Source of the DNA: Lactobacillus kimbladii
Lineage (GTDB): Bacteria; Bacillota; Bacilli; Lactobacillales; Lactobacillaceae
DNA length: 64,000 nucleotides
Assembly (NCBI RefSeq): GCF_014323605.1
Contig: NZ_SCMB01000004.1
Location: forward strand, 62,001-126,000
Direction: 5' to 3'
Shown here in pieces: positions 37,260 through 46,570 of this stretch. The position numbers and the translations under genes are program-made. The notes under the pieces were generated by a model, which searched no databases, had not been told where the DNA came from, and worked only from the letters and a program-made list of their open reading frames with translations. Each line of letters begins with the position of its first letter. The first letter of the stretch is position 1.

Positions 37260-38471
37260 TTAATCATATACAATTACCGGTTCATGCTTGCTTACATTAT
37301 GCCAAACTTGTTTTATTTCTCTAGGCTTAATATTAACGCAGCCGTGAGAACCCCCACGTAGATATGCTTTTTTACTCCAATCGCCGCGCCAGCTCGCATC
37401 ATGGAAACCGCAGCCACTTAAAGTAAACGGCATCCAGTATCTGACTGGTGAGGCATATTTAGAGCCGTCGTTATTGCGTCCGCGCAATACAGCATGACCT
37501 TGCTTATAGTGAATATACCAAACACCTTGAGGGGTACTGTTACCCTTAACGCCATCTCTCGTACCAGTGACAATGTCATTCAAATGTACGACTAATTTGC
37601 CATTTTTTACAATCCACATTTCCTGCTTTTTAAGTGAAACAACAATATAGTTATTTCCTATGCCATGATTGTTTTTACCATAGCCTAAACCATAAGTACT
37701 ATAACCCAGGCCATAGATGTAATCTTTACCATCAAGATTTTTAGTCCCGTTTAAAAATGCTTGTTCGACAGCGGCTTGAGCCCTTTTGACATGAACACCC
37801 CAGCCATAGCTTTGGTTTTTGACGGTAATTTTGCTTCCTGCAACTTTGTTGCACTTTGGCACAGTGAACTTGTAGCTTTGGTGAATAGTTGAAACTTCCT
37901 GATCAATTTTATTGAGTTTTGCTGTTAAATTTTCTGAATTAAGAAACGAATATTTGCCTTTTTTGTAAATTGCCTGATTAATGAGACTTTGAGCTTTAAG
38001 CTGATAGTCTTTGCCGGCTACATGGTAATTGACTACAGCGTGACTCACAGCCTGCAGTTTTTTATTGGCAGCATCTAAATCAGTATTGCGGTATTCATAA
38101 TTTTGCTTATCTGGCATCGTTGTATGCTGCTTATTAAAGTAATTCGCAACTTCCTTTTTCTTAATCGTATCAATGTTAGGATCGCGTTCAATTGCAACTT
38201 TACCATTTTCTAGGGAAACGATATTGTTGGCTTTCCGATTAATCTTGGCCGTTGCTTTATTAATTGTTAAGTTTCCAACTTCAACTCCATAAATATTAAC
38301 ATTAGGGTTAAAATGATTAATAGCGAATGCTTTAGCCTGCTTTTGCGATTCAACGTGATTATTATATAGAACCACGCCAAATATAACTGCTAAAATCAGA
38401 ACTATTCCGATAATAATCAGAAACATATTATTGCGGTTATTGTATTTTTTTAAATTTCTTTTTGATTGCAT
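37260..38471 (-). CDS. L,D-transpeptidase (YkuD domain, membrane-anchored)
   Basis: The start is the ATG at 38471 (MQSKRNLKKYNNRN), with GGTGG upstream. The 403 aa protein has a cationic N-terminus, one transmembrane anchor (about 17-36) and a putative peptidoglycan-binding region (about 45-250, with VNIYGVEVGNLTINKATAKI as in PG_binding_4). A C-terminal YkuD domain follows, with the catalytic block GGSHGCVNIKP (Cys in HGCVN). It should form 3-3 crosslinks or related wall modifications outside the membrane. A terminator region separates it from pepN. Confidence 0.92.
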   Translation of the reverse strand: MQSKRNLKKYNNRNNMFLIIIGIVLILAVIFGVVLYNNHVESQKQAKAFAINHFNPNVNIYGVEVGNLTINKATAKINRKANNIVSLENGKVAIERDPNIDTIKKKEVANYFNKQHTTMPDKQNYEYRNTDLDAANKKLQAVSHAVVNYHVAGKDYQLKAQSLINQAIYKKGKYSFLNSENLTAKLNKIDQEVSTIHQSYKFTVPKCNKVAGSKITVKNQSYGWGVHVKRAQAAVEQAFLNGTKNLDGKDYIYGLGYSTYGLGYGKNNHGIGNNYIVVSLKKQEMWIVKNGKLVVHLNDIVTGTRDGVKGNSTPQGVWYIHYKQGHAVLRGRNNDGSKYASPVRYWMPFTLSGCGFHDASWRGDWSKKAYLRGGSHGCVNIKPREIKQVWHNVSKHEPVIVYD

Positions 38472-38583
38472 AGTTCTACCACCGTTGGAATTTTTTAAAA
38501 AATAATTGCGGTTACAGTTTACCATCTATTGCGGCTCTAGTAAAATGCAAGATTTAAGAAAATTTTTTAGGAGGGATTGCCCA

Positions 38584-39393
38584 ATGGAAAATGACCCATT
38601 AGTGTTTGATGTTAACATAGCTAAAGAAAAGCCTAATTCTTACCGTAAAGTGAAAAACAATTCTGGTTGTCCCTTTTGTAATGTGGCGGAACTGACTAAT
38701 ATTATAAAAAGGCAGGGAGGGATGATTTGGCTTGATAACAAATATCCCACATTGCTGGATACTGTTCAGACAGTTTTGATTGAATCTAATAAACATGCGG
38801 GAGATATCACTACCTATTCACCTGAATATAATCGGGCTTTGATGCGCTTTTCACTGTCATGTTTTAAGCAAATGAATGATTCACCTGAGTTCGGATCAGT
38901 ATTGTGGTACAAGAATTTTGGCAAAAATTCTGGAGGTTCACTTGAGCACCCACACATGCAAATCGTTGGCTTGAAAAAGATGAACGGCTATAAGTATCTG
39001 CAGCCCAATAATTTTGAAGGCATTAGTATTTTTAACAACAACGGGCTGGAGGTTAACGTTGGCACCCATCCGATTCAAGGCTATATCGAATTAGATTTTA
39101 ATCTGCTTGACGAAAAAAGTATTGATGACTGGTCTGACTGGATTCAAAGTGGTGCTAAATACATGCTGGAAGTTTTGTCCAATGGTCGCTGTGACTCCTA
39201 CAATTTGTTCTTTTATCCTCGTTTTGATCAGGGGATTTGTGCGAAATTGATTTTACGCTACACAGCTTCGCCATATTTTGTCGGCTATAAGCTTTCACAG
39301 GTAGATAATCGGGAAAAATTACTTACGGAAGCTGAAAAATTCAAGCGCTTTTTTGAGTCTGGATCAGTTTTAGAGAAAGGATTTAAAATATAG
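38584..39393 (+). CDS. DUF4931 / GalT-HIT-like protein
   Basis: The start is the ATG at 38584 (MENDPLVFDVN) with AGGAGGG 8 bases upstream. The 269 aa product has a zinc-type CPFC pair, SNKHAGDITTYSPE, and the HIT-superfamily signature SLEHPHMQIVG (HxHxQ, as in galactose-1-phosphate uridylyltransferase). This makes it a nucleotidyltransferase or hydrolase of the GalT/HIT branch (DUF4931 type). The substrate is not known. It is divergent from the L,D-transpeptidase gene. Confidence 0.8.
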   Translation: MENDPLVFDVNIAKEKPNSYRKVKNNSGCPFCNVAELTNIIKRQGGMIWLDNKYPTLLDTVQTVLIESNKHAGDITTYSPEYNRALMRFSLSCFKQMNDSPEFGSVLWYKNFGKNSGGSLEHPHMQIVGLKKMNGYKYLQPNNFEGISIFNNNGLEVNVGTHPIQGYIELDFNLLDEKSIDDWSDWIQSGAKYMLEVLSNGRCDSYNLFFYPRFDQGICAKLILRYTASPYFVGYKLSQVDNREKLLTEAEKFKRFFESGSVLEKGFKI

Positions 39394-39443
39394 CTTTTAT
39401 TGAAGTAATTATTGCTAAAACTAATACTTAGCAGAGATAATAT

Positions 39444-39472
39444 TTGCGACAAATAATTCTAAGCAATATAAT
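39444..39472 (+). promoter_or_regulatory. Promoter of the ECF S-component gene
   Basis: TTGCGA (39444-39449) and TATAAT (39467-39472) have a 17-base spacer. GGAGG and the ATG follow. Confidence 0.7.
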
Positions 39473-39501
39473 AGCAAGGTGTTTTTTTAAGGAGGACGCA
39501 A

Positions 39502-40116
39502 ATGCGCAGAAAAGAAACTAAGAACCTGGCTATTACTGCCATATTTGTCGCAATCTTTTTATTGCAAACTTTCATTCCTAATATCGGTTATATTCGCATA
39601 TTGCCAACTTTGCCGGCTATAACTACTATTCCTTTGACTGTTTCCATTTATTCTTTGCTTATGGGACCAATTGCCGGCACATTTTTTGGTATTTTCTGGG
39701 GTATTGCGCGTATGGTGCAGGCATATACGCAACCTGGGGATATTGTCAGCTTAATGCTCTTTCAAAACTTTGCGATTGCCGTAATTCCTAGTGTTTTGGC
39801 GGGTCTTTTTCCAGGACTGATTGGAAAATTAACTGCTAAAAAGAAAAATAGCATTAAAGAAGTAAGCTACACGGTTGCGGGAGCAGTGACTTCTTTAACT
39901 AACACTGTTTTTGTAATTCTATTAACCAGTCTGGTTTTCATGGGCAACTCTGCCAAACTGCTAGGCCATTTGGGCAGCTTCGCTCAGGGGACGCCTTTAA
40001 TTACAGCGTTAATAATTGCCCTGGGTCTGAATGGTCTGGTTGAGGCAGTATTCACTGCAATTGTGACGCCAATTATTGTGACGCCGCTCAACAAGGTATT
40101 ACGCAGAGTAGGCTAA
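39502..40116 (+). CDS. ECF transporter S component (substrate unassigned)
   Basis: The 204 aa membrane protein has about six helices and the N-terminal pattern of S components (RRKETKNLAITAIFVAIFLLQTFIPNIGYIRILP). An AxxxA-like segment in the first helix contacts the shared EcfT. SLLMGPIAGTFFGIFWGIARM and the NxxxE-like GLVEAVF near the C-terminus fit ECF_trnsprt-type vitamin S components. No riboswitch precedes it and the neighbours do not indicate the vitamin, so substrate is left open (pantothenate or folate types are possible). Confidence 0.8.
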   Translation: MRRKETKNLAITAIFVAIFLLQTFIPNIGYIRILPTLPAITTIPLTVSIYSLLMGPIAGTFFGIFWGIARMVQAYTQPGDIVSLMLFQNFAIAVIPSVLAGLFPGLIGKLTAKKKNSIKEVSYTVAGAVTSLTNTVFVILLTSLVFMGNSAKLLGHLGSFAQGTPLITALIIALGLNGLVEAVFTAIVTPIIVTPLNKVLRRVG

Positions 40117-40187
40117 GAAAATAGAAGTGTTTTTAAGAAAAACTTAATATTCTTAATTGACCGCTAAAAACAAGGAAAAAGTATTCA

Positions 40188-40222
40188 GATAAGTCTTTCA
40201 AAATCGGAAAGGCTTATTTTTT
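40188..40222 (+). terminator. Terminator after the ECF S component gene
   Basis: ATAAGTCTTTC pairs with GGAAAGGCTTAT (with a wobble) and is followed by T7. Confidence 0.7.
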
Positions 40223-40296
40223 TATTGACAAAAGTTAATAATAGAATTAGTGTATTAGATAAATAGTACAGAAGTATTGCGAAGAGGATCTTACAA

Positions 40297-41046
40297 ATGA
40301 CTGAAATTTTAAGAGTAGACCAAGTTACTAAGACATACGGCAAGCATGGCGAAAAGCAGTATCAGGCTCTCAAAGGCATTAATTTCGCGGTTAATTCAGG
40401 TGAATTTGTAGCCATTATGGGCGCCTCTGGTTCCGGTAAAACAACTTTGCTTAACATTTTGTCAACTTTGGACAAACCGACAACAGGCAATGTTTTTATT
40501 AACCATGAGGATAACAGCACTTTAAATGCCAATCAATTAGCTGACTTTAGAAGTAAGCAAATCGGCTTTATTTTTCAAGACTTTAATTTGCTGGAAAATT
40601 TAACTAATCGTGAAAATATTGCCTTGCCTTTAAGTTTAAGGGGTATTTCTCCCAGAAAAATTGATCCGCTGGTTGACAAAATTGCAACTAGACTAGGCAT
40701 CAAAGAAATCTTGCCCAAGTATCCCGCTGAAGTATCAGGTGGGCAAAAGCAGAGAGTGGCAGCTGCCAGGGCGTTAGTACATGAACCTGCAATTTTGCTT
40801 GCCGATGAGCCGACGGGTGCCTTAGATTCAAAGAGCGCCCGCGAATTGCTCTATACTATGGCTGATTTGAATCAAAACGATGGTATTACCACTCTGATGG
40901 TTACGCACGATCCGTTTGCTGCCAGCTTTGCCAGTCGCATTTTATTTATTAAAGACGGCAAGATTGGTGAGCAAATGTTGAAAAACGGTCAGTCCAGACA
41001 AGAATTTTACCATCTATTAATTGACCACTTAGATACTGACGAATAA
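40297..41046 (+). CDS. BceA-type ABC transporter ATP-binding protein
   Basis: The 249 aa ATPase belongs to the MacB/LolD-BceA branch. Walker A is GASGSGKTT, the Q-loop lies in FIFQDFNLLENLT, the signature is VSGGQKQR, Walker B is ILLADEPTGALD and the H-loop is VTHDP. With the two permeases directly downstream it forms a BceAB-like antimicrobial-peptide resistance or sensing transporter. A TTGACA -35-like box lies at 40225-40230. No BceRS-type two-component system is adjacent, although such partners usually are. Confidence 0.92.
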   Translation: MTEILRVDQVTKTYGKHGEKQYQALKGINFAVNSGEFVAIMGASGSGKTTLLNILSTLDKPTTGNVFINHEDNSTLNANQLADFRSKQIGFIFQDFNLLENLTNRENIALPLSLRGISPRKIDPLVDKIATRLGIKEILPKYPAEVSGGQKQRVAAARALVHEPAILLADEPTGALDSKSARELLYTMADLNQNDGITTLMVTHDPFAASFASRILFIKDGKIGEQMLKNGQSRQEFYHLLIDHLDTDE

Positions 41047-41057
41047 GGAGAACTAAA

Positions 41058-42863
41058 ATGGTTTGGAAGTTGTCCTTAACGGGAATCAAAAGTCGTTTTA
41101 AAGATTATGCGGTTTTATTTTCCGGCTTGGTTGTTGCCAGCATGATCTTTTACATGTTCCTTACGATCACAATTAACCCCACTTTTATCAAAAATGATAT
41201 TTCAGCACCAAGTAACTATGTTCGGTTCACCTTTGCCTTTGGTATTATCTTGCTGATAATCATTACCATGGTTTACCTTGTTTATGCCAATTCTTTTTTG
41301 TTGAGCATGCGCAAACACGATTACGGCATGTACATGATGCTGGGAGCTAAGAGTACCAAAATTGGGTTATTAATTTTTTTGGAAACTCTAATAACTGGCA
41401 TTTTAGCTACACTAGTGGGTATTGTGCTCGGGTTTGGTCTGACTGCAATAGTGTCACAGCTGTTGATATCTCGCTTAGGGTTGACGGTGAAACATTTTGC
41501 TGTTGTTTTACCAAACGCTATCATTTGGACGATTATCTTCTTCATTATCATGTTCTTATTCGGAGCTTTGAAAAATGTCCGTAAATTAACCAAGACGCCA
41601 GTAATTGAACTATTACGCGATGACCAAAAGCCAGTTGCTTACAAACACCGGCCGGTCTTGCACTGGATTCAAGGAATACTGGGTCTGTTACTTTTAGCTG
41701 CAGGCTACTTTATTTTGGGTCTTCCAGGCGGTGCTATTTTATTTATTATTCCAGCGGCGCTGGTGACAATAGTCGCTGGTTCCTATTTCACATTTAACGC
41801 TTTTTTCAGCGCCTTAATCGGATTTTTGCTTAACCGCAGAAGCTTTTCTTATCATGGCATTCGGGTATTTACTTTAGGTCAGTTGAAATTTCGATTGCAT
41901 GATTATACGCGAATTTTGACAGTTGCTTCACTGCTTTTTGCCTTGGCACTTGGAGCTATTACTGTAGGGCTTAACTTCAGCACGCTCAGTGAGCAACTTG
42001 AAGACAATTTTTATTATGACACTACTATTATCAGTGACTCTCCCAAAGTTGAAAAGGCTAAAAGCAAACTGACGATTACTCGTGAGCAAACCTATCATTA
42101 TAAAGAGCAGGGTAAATATTTGTATTTTAACCGCAGTGAATTTAACAATAACCCGGTCAAAAACGTCAAGTTTTACATGAAAAATGGTAAACCGGCATAC
42201 AAGAAGGTCAATTTGCCCACTGAGAAATTAGACGTCCCAGCAACATACGCTAATAATGCCTTTGGTGCTATGGTTCCTGATGGTATTGCTAAAATCATTC
42301 GCCTGGTTTCACCAAAAAAATGGACCGAGAAAAAAGGACAAGACAAGTTTGTCAGCTTTGTAAAAGTGAAAAACTTTGATCAGGATTTCCCCACCATCTT
42401 AAAATTGCAGAAACAACAACTGAAGGAAAATTCTGCTTATTCGTATATTTATACTTCCAGCAAGGCTGGCAGTTACCAGTTAATTAAGAATTTCAGCAGC
42501 GGTTTTGAATTTATGGGCTTCTTTTTAGGCTTCGCTTTCCTGACCATGCTGGCTTCAACCTTAATGTTCAAGGTCTTAAGTGGCGCAGCTAGTGACAAGG
42601 TGCGTTACCAAATGTTATTTGAAATTGGCACAAGGGCAAAAGTTTTGCGTCAATCTATTAAAAATGAAATTGGCGTGCTGTTTCTTCTGCCCGGCGTATT
42701 AGGCGTAATTGATGTGCTCTTTGGGTTGAGGCTGTTTAAGTTGCTCTTGCCACACCCATACCAGAACTTATGGATTCCTTTTACAATTTTTATCGTGCTA
42801 TACCTGATTTATTACTTATTAACCGTAAAACTATATGAAAAAATCGTCCTGGAACGTGAGTAA
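41058..42863 (+). CDS. BceB-type FtsX-family permease (copy 1)
   Basis: The 601 aa permease starts MVWKLSLTGIKSRFKDYAVLF. It has ten predicted helices and a large extracellular domain of about 200 residues between helices 7 and 8 (about 300-500, beginning NFYYDTTIISDSPKVEKAK), the hallmark of BceB. The final FtsX unit includes FLTMLASTLMFKVLSGAASDKVRYQML. It follows the ATPase by 11 bases. The adjacent downstream gene is a full-length paralogue, so the transporter probably uses both as a heterodimer or one is a diverging duplicate. Confidence 0.9.
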   Translation: MVWKLSLTGIKSRFKDYAVLFSGLVVASMIFYMFLTITINPTFIKNDISAPSNYVRFTFAFGIILLIIITMVYLVYANSFLLSMRKHDYGMYMMLGAKSTKIGLLIFLETLITGILATLVGIVLGFGLTAIVSQLLISRLGLTVKHFAVVLPNAIIWTIIFFIIMFLFGALKNVRKLTKTPVIELLRDDQKPVAYKHRPVLHWIQGILGLLLLAAGYFILGLPGGAILFIIPAALVTIVAGSYFTFNAFFSALIGFLLNRRSFSYHGIRVFTLGQLKFRLHDYTRILTVASLLFALALGAITVGLNFSTLSEQLEDNFYYDTTIISDSPKVEKAKSKLTITREQTYHYKEQGKYLYFNRSEFNNNPVKNVKFYMKNGKPAYKKVNLPTEKLDVPATYANNAFGAMVPDGIAKIIRLVSPKKWTEKKGQDKFVSFVKVKNFDQDFPTILKLQKQQLKENSAYSYIYTSSKAGSYQLIKNFSSGFEFMGFFLGFAFLTMLASTLMFKVLSGAASDKVRYQMLFEIGTRAKVLRQSIKNEIGVLFLLPGVLGVIDVLFGLRLFKLLLPHPYQNLWIPFTIFIVLYLIYYLLTVKLYEKIVLERE

Positions 42864-42914
42864 AATTGGGAGCAGTAAATAGATTCTTGTTTTTAATTAA
42901 AGAAAGGAGCAGTA

Positions 42915-44729
42915 ATGATTTGGAAACTGTCTGTGACGGGGATTAAGAATAGACTAAAAGATTATCTGGTATTATTTTCTGGTTTAATTGTTGCCAGCAT
43001 GATTTTCTACATGTTCTTGTCAATTGCTACTAACCCTGTATTTATTAGTAAAGATGTCTACGGTAGAACGGCATACCTGACTTATATTTTTACCTTTGGC
43101 ATTATTTTGTTAGTAATCATTACATCGGTTTATCTTGTTTATGCCAATTCGTTTTTGTTAAGTATGCGTAAGCATGACTATGGCATGTATATGATGCTTG
43201 GAGCCAAAAGCACGCGGATTGGTTTACTAATTTTTTCTGAAACTCTGCTAACCGGCTTTTTAGCAGTTCTGCTGGGAATACTACTGGGGCTAGGGTTGAC
43301 CACAATAGTTACCAAGGTGCTGATAGGTAAACTAGGGCTGGAAATTACTCACTTTAAGGCAATATTACCCAGCGCAATAATAGGGACTTTGCTTTTCTTT
43401 GTTATTATTTTTCTCTTGGGTGCACTGAGCAATGTGCACAAACTTACACATACTCCAGTAATTGATCTTTTACACGAAGATCAAACTCCAATTAATCTTA
43501 ATCATCATCCACTTTTGCGGGGAATTGAAGCAATTTGCGGTGTGCTTTTGCTAGCAGTCGGTTACTATGTAATGACTCTGTCCACCAGATATATTTACTT
43601 TCTTATTCCCACCGCCTTAGTAACAATTATTGCTGGCTCTTTCTTCGTCTTTAATGGCGTCTTTACAGCTATAATTAATTATTTACTTAATAAAAAATCT
43701 TTTTCATATCGTGGTATTAATGAATTTACTCTTGGTCAGTTGAAATTTCGTTTGCAAAGCTACACCAAGATATTAACTATGATTTCAATTCTGTTTGCCT
43801 TGGCTTTAGGTGCAATTACCGTGGGACTTAATTTTGGCTCCATGAAGGATGAGACGCAAAAAAGCTTTTATTATGATGCTACAATTGTTAGTCAGACGCC
43901 AGCAGTTAAAAAAGCAGAAGCTAAGTTAACCATTACCAATAAGCAGACTTATCACTACAAAGAAAAGGGGATGCACCTCTACTTTAACCGCGCGGAATTT
44001 AAAAAACAGCCGCTGAAAGAAATAGAAATCTATTTTCATAACAATCAAGACAATTTACCTACATATAAAGTGAAAACACTGGTTACTGCCGAACTGGATA
44101 AACCGGAAACAGCTGCCAACAGCATTTTTAGCCAAATGGTGCCTAACGGCATTCCTAAAAAAATTAAGCTAGTTTCACAGCAAAGATGGAATACACTTAA
44201 TGGTCAGAAAAAATTCGTCAGTTATATTAATGTCAAAGACTTTGTCCATGATTTTCCAGTGATTAAACAAATTCAAAAAGAGCAACTGAAGGAAAATCGC
44301 AATTACCAGGATATTTACCTTTCTTCAAAATCATATAACTATAGCAATATGATTGGTTTTACCAGTGCGTTTGAATTTATGGGCTTTTTCTTAGGAATAG
44401 CATTTCTGACTATGCTCGCTTCAACGTTAATGTTTAAAGTTTTAAGTGGTGCCGCCAGTGACAAGGTACGCTACCAGATGCTACATGAAATTGGAGCCAG
44501 GCCACAATTATTGCGCAGTTCAATCAGAAAAGAAATTGGTACTTTGTTCACCATGCCTGCTATTTTAGGCATAGTAGATGTCCTTTGTGGCTTACAACTG
44601 TTTAAAACATTGCTGATATCTCCATACCATAATATCTGGATTCCATTTACAATTTTTATTGTGCTTTATCTGGGTTATTACTTGTTAACAGTTACATTAT
44701 ATGAAAAAATTGTACTCACAAATAAATAA
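42915..44729 (+). CDS. BceB-type FtsX-family permease (copy 2)
   Basis: The 604 aa paralogue of the preceding permease is closely similar in the helices (MIWKLSVTGIKNRLKDYLVLF and FLTMLASTLMFKVLSGAASD). It is more divergent in the extracellular domain (NRAEFKKQPLKEIEIYFHNN), as expected if ligand recognition differs. GAAAGGAG lies before the ATG. The 51-base gap suggests the same transcript. It is followed by a terminator and then the Rgg island. A third paralogue lies at 54163-55647. Confidence 0.9.
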   Translation: MIWKLSVTGIKNRLKDYLVLFSGLIVASMIFYMFLSIATNPVFISKDVYGRTAYLTYIFTFGIILLVIITSVYLVYANSFLLSMRKHDYGMYMMLGAKSTRIGLLIFSETLLTGFLAVLLGILLGLGLTTIVTKVLIGKLGLEITHFKAILPSAIIGTLLFFVIIFLLGALSNVHKLTHTPVIDLLHEDQTPINLNHHPLLRGIEAICGVLLLAVGYYVMTLSTRYIYFLIPTALVTIIAGSFFVFNGVFTAIINYLLNKKSFSYRGINEFTLGQLKFRLQSYTKILTMISILFALALGAITVGLNFGSMKDETQKSFYYDATIVSQTPAVKKAEAKLTITNKQTYHYKEKGMHLYFNRAEFKKQPLKEIEIYFHNNQDNLPTYKVKTLVTAELDKPETAANSIFSQMVPNGIPKKIKLVSQQRWNTLNGQKKFVSYINVKDFVHDFPVIKQIQKEQLKENRNYQDIYLSSKSYNYSNMIGFTSAFEFMGFFLGIAFLTMLASTLMFKVLSGAASDKVRYQMLHEIGARPQLLRSSIRKEIGTLFTMPAILGIVDVLCGLQLFKTLLISPYHNIWIPFTIFIVLYLGYYLLTVTLYEKIVLTNK

Positions 44730-44815
44730 TTATAAAAAGACCGGATTTTGAAATAAATTTTCAAAATCAAAATAGTAACTCTTTAATTGGTGGGAATTCA
44801 CGCAACATCTCATGA

Positions 44816-44858
44816 AAAAATAAGCAGAAGTCGCTTAGACTAATGCTTATTTTTTTCG
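44816..44858 (+). terminator. Terminator of the bceABB-like operon
   Basis: AAAATAAGC pairs with GCTTATTTT, with AGTC/GACT inside, followed by T residues. Confidence 0.75.
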
Positions 44859-45053
44859 TCTAGTCGTGTCCTTTTGGATACGATTTTTTTAATTGTTCAA
44901 ATTGTGCAAAATTACCCGGTAAAAAAGACTTTAATTTCACAAAATCTTAATTGGGGGAAGCTTTTATCCCTAGTATGCGAAAAATTGGTATAGGTTCCAT
45001 TATTTAATGTTGGATTAATCTGGATTTTTTTAGGTAAAAACATCAATAAATTT

Positions 45054-45242
45054 TTATGCAATTTTAGCTTGTTTTGTTTTGTTGACTTTTATCATTACAG
45101 TTAAAGTAACAGTGAAGACGATTGCACTAAATCCCAAGATACCGTACAGGGCATAATTAACATTGATTGTGCCAGCTATGGTGGGAAATTTTCTGTAGTT
45201 TTTATTCTTTAAAAAGATGGTCACATTTTTAATTCTCTTCAT
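45054..45242 (-). pseudogene. Remnant of an MFS transporter (internal deletion)
   Basis: The 62-residue frame begins IFLKNKNYRKFPTIAG. This matches the N-terminus of the intact MFS gene at 47616-48872 (IFIKNKDYRKFTIAS). It then passes straight into a hydrophobic C-terminal-type helix (YGILGFSAIVFTVTLTVMI) with a polar tail, like the last helix and tail of the same family. About 350 residues in between are missing. I infer an in-frame internal deletion. It is divergent from an rgg gene, exactly as in the intact copy, so the [MFS-rgg] module was duplicated and this copy has decayed. A newly functional single-helix protein cannot be excluded. Confidence 0.65.
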
Positions 45243-45282
45243 AACTTAACGATATATTTTGGCTATAATGAAAAAGAGGGAA

Positions 45283-45296
45283 TGTCATATTTGACA
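45283..45296. promoter_or_regulatory. Putative Rgg box (TGTCATATTTGACA)
   Basis: A perfect 5+5 inverted repeat (TGTCA-TATT-TGACA) lies between the MFS remnant and the first rgg gene. It is 13 bases downstream of the rgg -10 box (TATAAT, 45264-45269) and about 41 bases upstream of the divergent start codon. The same sequence read on the other strand occurs at 50859-50872. Confidence 0.6.
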
Positions 45297-45319
45297 GCAT
45301 AAAACTAGGAGGAATAAAA

Positions 45320-46168
45320 ATGACAATTGGGGAGTTGCTAAAAGATTATCGGATAAGTCAAAAAAAGACGCAGAAACAATGGGCAAAAGATGTGATAAGC
45401 CCTTCATTTTATGCGAAAGTAGAGAAAAATTTAAGTCGGATATCAGCAGAAGATTTAATTGAATTACCTCATTCTAATCAAATTCCAGTGATTAACTTTT
45501 TCAGTAAATTAAATCAAATAGATAAATCTTTTCATCAACAAGAATTAGAAATAAATCGACTAATTAATGAAGCTTACTACCAAAATTCGAAAGAAGAGTT
45601 GCAACAGATACGAGACTTAATCGCTGAAAGTGACTTGCCTAATAAAAATGATGAATTACTCCTTATTGATGCCTATATTGCGGTAATTAGTAAAGACCTT
45701 ACAATGCTAGATAAAGAAGTTATAGACAGAATGAAAGAAAAAGTTTTTAATATTTCTAATTTTGATGAAGATGGATTAATTATATATTGTAATTTCATGA
45801 GCTTTTATGATTTGAATAGCAACTTATTGCTATCTAAAAGGATAATAAAACAGCTTGTTGGATCAAGCAGTGTCAGAATACAAGACAAAATTTTGGCTAT
45901 CATTATCAATATGCTGATTTTTTGCATTAGAAATAAGCGATTTGAAGAAACTGAGGTATTTATTAATTATGCGGATCAAATAAAAACAAAACCGGAGGTT
46001 TTCTTTTATAAGCTGCTGATACCGGCATTTTATAATATAGTTAAATATCAAGATAATCATGATAAAAAATATCTGGATGAAACAGAAATAATAATTAAAA
46101 GTATCAAATTAGCTGGAATGCCAGATTATGGTAAGGAGTTAGAAGAGCTTTTAGTTGCAAATAAATAA
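45320..46168 (+). CDS. Rgg/GadR/MutR family regulator (Rgg copy 1)
   Basis: The 282 aa protein has an XRE-type helix-turn-helix (MTIGELLKDYRISQKKTQKQ..SPSFYAKVEKNLSRIS, about 1-45). A helical repeat domain of Rgg type follows (about 70-280, peptide-pheromone-binding in characterised relatives). GGAGG precedes the ATG. It is very similar to the copy at 52789 and related to that at 48999. The SHP or other cognate peptide is not identified. The ELPHSNQ segment differs from the LLN/LLR of the other copies. An IS remnant lies directly after it and seems to have destroyed its terminator. Confidence 0.88.
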   Translation: MTIGELLKDYRISQKKTQKQWAKDVISPSFYAKVEKNLSRISAEDLIELPHSNQIPVINFFSKLNQIDKSFHQQELEINRLINEAYYQNSKEELQQIRDLIAESDLPNKNDELLLIDAYIAVISKDLTMLDKEVIDRMKEKVFNISNFDEDGLIIYCNFMSFYDLNSNLLLSKRIIKQLVGSSSVRIQDKILAIIINMLIFCIRNKRFEETEVFINYADQIKTKPEVFFYKLLIPAFYNIVKYQDNHDKKYLDETEIIIKSIKLAGMPDYGKELEELLVANK

Positions 46169-46196
46169 ACTTAAAAAAGTCATGTTTGATTTTGAA

Positions 46197-46285
46197 GTAA
46201 CCCCCAAATTTAGGACAAATTTGGGAGTATTTTTATGTCTAAATTATCTAAACAAGATAAAATTTAAATCTATCATCTTTAGCAT
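46197..46285 (+). mobile_element. Fragment of an IS (transposase start with nonsense codons)
   Basis: CCCAAATTT-AGGAC-AAATTTGGG (46203-46225) resembles an IS-end/leader hairpin. It is followed by an ATG (46236) reading MSKLSKQDKI, stop, IYHL, stop. This looks like the opening of an IS3-type transposase OrfA (KLSKQDKIEIYHLW-like) with a Glu and a Trp codon turned into stops. Nothing further of the element is recognisable. The fragment interrupts the 3' flank of the first rgg gene. Confidence 0.5.
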
Positions 46286-46291
46286 AGCTAA

Positions 46292-46544
46292 TTAGTTTGT
46301 TTTTGCTGATTTTTTGGCATTTCTGAAGAATATTATCCACTCATAAATACATGCAATAACCGCTAATAGATAATCATACCAATGAAAAGCTTTTGAAAAG
46401 CCTACTAGAGAGAACAAACACGGCAATCAACGCTAAACTAAAAAATATAGGTTTAGCAATCACTATATTATACTTAATAAGCCAAGTATCAATTGGCAGA
46501 AGCTCTAAAGCTAAAATAATTATTATTACTAAAGTAGTATTCAT
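46292..46544 (-). pseudogene. Frameshifted small membrane protein (immunity-like)
   Basis: An ATG at 46544 with AAAGGTG upstream opens a 56-residue frame starting MNTTLVIIIILALELLPIDT. It ends SRLFKSFSLV at a TGA. Removing one T from a TTTT run at the break continues as HWYDYLLAVIACIYEWIIF to a stop at 46292, giving about 83 aa with three helices. Small multi-helix proteins directly behind a bacteriocin gene are often immunity proteins. That role is an inference from position 26 bases after the secreted-peptide pseudogene. Confidence 0.55.
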
Positions 46545-46570
46545 GTTATAGTCACACCTTTTAAATTATT

